Assembly (NCBI RefSeq): GCF_000723205.1
Contig: NZ_HG315671.1
Location: 2,329,351-2,393,350, forward strand
Length of the DNA stretch: 64,000 bases
Reading direction: 5' to 3'
Source of the DNA: Formosa agariphila KMM 3901
GTDB lineage: Bacteria > Bacteroidota > Bacteroidia > Flavobacteriales > Flavobacteriaceae
In this document: one piece after another, positions 62,380 through 64,000 of the stretch
Layout of the letters: the number at the start of each line of letters is the position of its first letter
Numbering within the stretch: the stretch's first letter is position 1
The notes under the pieces: generated by a model
Seen by the model: the letters and a program-made list of their open reading frames with translations, nothing else
Database searches by the model: none
What the model was told of the DNA's origin: nothing
Position numbers and translations under genes: made by a program

Positions 62380-64000
62380 ATGAATCGGTATAAGTGTGTT
62401 ATTGTTCTAATTGTACTTTTAAATTTTTTGAATGTTAATGGACAAAACATTGAACAAAAAAGCAAGACGTTATATCAGAACGACAGTTTGTTTAGATTAC
62501 ACCAGCGGTATACGGATTACGAGGAAATTCCCATCGGACTTTACCTAGATAAAAAAGCGGTTCAGAAACAAGGTGGAACGGGTATCGGTGTGCTTAGTCG
62601 AATTTCTGGAGTTACATTCGATAAAGGTTCTTTATTGTCTATTCGTGGTTTGAGTCCGAGATATTCTACAGTTACCATCGATGGGCTTACGGCTCCGATT
62701 ACCGAACAAACGATTAAGGCATTTGCTATAGGGTTATTACCCGCGACTGCGGTACAAGAATTATCTGTTTTTAAATCTGGAAGCTATAATAATCAGGCAG
62801 AATGGGCTGGTGCGCTGGTTGCCATTTCAACAAAAGCAGAGGTCGATAACGATTATAATAACATCGCTTTGAATATTGGGTATCAGCATAACTTCACGTT
62901 TAATACCTTTTTAAAAGATGCCGATTATGGTTCTAAATTTGGCGACATATTTGGATATGGCGCAGATCGTAGGAAAATAACAAACGACATTGTATCGCGA
63001 GATGAGTTTGCCAATCTAAGTAGAAACGAAGCCGCAGAGCAAGGTAAACTGTTGCGTAACGCTTGGGAATTAGAAAAAACAAATGCAATTCCTAGTTTTA
63101 AAATGGCTTATAGTATGGGGCGCGTTTTACGTGATAATGCTACATCAAAATTATCTACGATTAATTCTATATTATATTCCAGGCAACAAGGCGGATCTCA
63201 TATTAATAGAGCCTCGTATACGGGTTACGAAACCGATGAAACAGGTACAGTCGTAGCGAGTGCTTTAGAAAATTATATGACTGATGGTGTGTATAAAACA
63301 AGTGCAAATGTGTCTTTAAATTCGGGTTGGTTTTATAAGTATAATGATAAAAATGAATATAATTTCGATTTCACCTATTCGCACCAAGGTACAAATTCTA
63401 CATTATCGCGATATCGCGTAGCACTAAATACAGGAAACGAAGCCTATGCAGCACAATATGGGTTACTTACAAAAAGTGTACTTTTATCGCGATTAACCGG
63501 GGCGCATAATATTTCTGAAAAAACGGATATCGATTGGTCTTTTGGGGTGTCACTCACAGGGCGTGAAGAACCGGATTTAAGACGTTCTGCAGCCCAACGT
63601 GGTTACGATAATCCAGACGAACCGTTTCTACTTATTATTCCAGAAAGTTCTAAAGCAGATCAAGGTGCTAGATTCTATAGCGATTTATTAGATAATGCTT
63701 ATGGCGGTCGAATAGATTTAAATCATGATGTTATAGATGCTGTTTTTCAATTAAAAGCCGGTGCTATTATCGAAAGTACCGAACGCGATTTTGAAGCACG
63801 AATTATAACATCTGCCAAAGACGATTTTACTTCGCCCAATTTACGATTTGTAAATGCCAGCGAATTAGGAACGGTTTATGCTCCTGAAAATTACGGGCCT
63901 AATGGCTATTATCTTGTAGATGGAACTACAGATTACGATGTCTATAATGCATCCAATTTTACCTTTGGTGCTTACACCGGATTAGAAAATACATTTTTAA
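62380..64000 (+). CDS. TonB-dependent receptor, 5' part (runs off the window)
   Basis: The frame from the ATG at 62380 stays open to the window end (540 codons). It has a signal peptide ending NVNGQ (about residue 22), no carboxypeptidase-like N-terminal domain, and directly a plug: GGTGIGVLSRISGVTFDKGS, then LLSIRGLSPRYSTVTIDGLT and AVQELSVFKSGSYNNQAEWA. Barrel strands follow. The lack of an N-terminal extension differs from the receptor at 11849. Substrate unknown; downstream genes lie outside. Confidence 0.88.
   Translation, partial: MNRYKCVIVLIVLLNFLNVNGQNIEQKSKTLYQNDSLFRLHQRYTDYEEIPIGLYLDKKAVQKQGGTGIGVLSRISGVTFDKGSLLSIRGLSPRYSTVTIDGLTAPITEQTIKAFAIGLLPATAVQELSVFKSGSYNNQAEWAGALVAISTKAEVDNDYNNIALNIGYQHNFTFNTFLKDADYGSKFGDIFGYGADRRKITNDIVSRDEFANLSRNEAAEQGKLLRNAWELEKTNAIPSFKMAYSMGRVLRDNATSKLSTINSILYSRQQGGSHINRASYTGYETDETGTVVASALENYMTDGVYKTSANVSLNSGWFYKYNDKNEYNFDFTYSHQGTNSTLSRYRVALNTGNEAYAAQYGLLTKSVLLSRLTGAHNISEKTDIDWSFGVSLTGREEPDLRRSAAQRGYDNPDEPFLLIIPESSKADQGARFYSDLLDNAYGGRIDLNHDVIDAVFQLKAGAIIESTERDFEARIITSAKDDFTSPNLRFVNASELGTVYAPENYGPNGYYLVDGTTDYDVYNASNFTFGAYTGLENTFL

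Noticed and set aside
1-64000. CRISPR arrays, tRNA or rRNA genes, transposases
   Set aside because: Looked for while reading both strands; no spaced direct repeats, cloverleaf sequences or transposase-like frames were recognised.

Overview
The window is about 64 kb of AT-rich chromosome from a member of the Bacteroidota, most probably family Flavobacteriaceae. The evidence is consistent: a type IX secretion (T9SS) C-terminal sorting domain, many SusC/BtuB-like TonB-dependent receptors and short-signal lipoproteins, almost no Shine-Dalgarno sequences, recurring TAnnTTTG -7 promoter boxes, and many flavobacterial conserved families (LETM1-related biofilm protein, 2TM domain, DUF3810, DUF6503, DUF4331, the YtxH/holin/67-aa trio). 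No rRNA, tRNA, CRISPR array, prophage or intact insertion sequence was seen.

Layout. 0-5.5 kb: end of a TauE/SafE-like transporter, a YceI lipoprotein, an ECF sigma/anti-sigma pair, and a convergent operon of a split DUF4331 protein and a TPR lipoprotein. 5.6-14 kb: LETM1-related protein, a T9SS-exported CrtC-like protein, then a leftward TonB receptor, TPR protein, LytS-type kinase fused to a 2TM domain, free 2TM protein and LytTR regulator cluster. 14-20 kb: YhhN lysoplasmalogenase-like protein, a second sigma factor with a membrane partner, acyltransferase, CoA-type NUDIX, cyclophilin and two tandem TRIC/YadS paralogues. 20-31.6 kb: divergent dps/oxyR, AIM24, DUF4442, DUF4870, PadR-PspC, trxB, the YtxH/holin trio and a large uncharacterised FMN-barrel-like protein with a CRP/FNR-like operator in front. 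31.8-47 kb: mostly housekeeping (pepD, SpoU methyltransferase, Ste24 protease, cardiolipin synthase, purB, rmuC).

44.7-51.2 kb is a complete vitamin B12 uptake locus: leftward BtuF-BtuC-BtuD, and rightward cobalamin riboswitch, BtuB and a beta-propeller surface lipoprotein resembling BtuG. Then come ppnP, glyA, fahA and acs.

The last 8 kb (56.7-62.1 kb) shows gene decay: a Fic-protein relic, a broken FtsX-like permease beside an apparently orphaned ZnuA-like binding protein, and a frameshifted, truncated DUF3604 gene. It ends in a TonB-dependent receptor cut off by the window edge. The points most worth a second look are the uncharacterised 603-residue protein and its operator, the TonB/2TM-kinase/LytTR cluster, the riboswitch expression platform and the relics that standard gene calling would miss.
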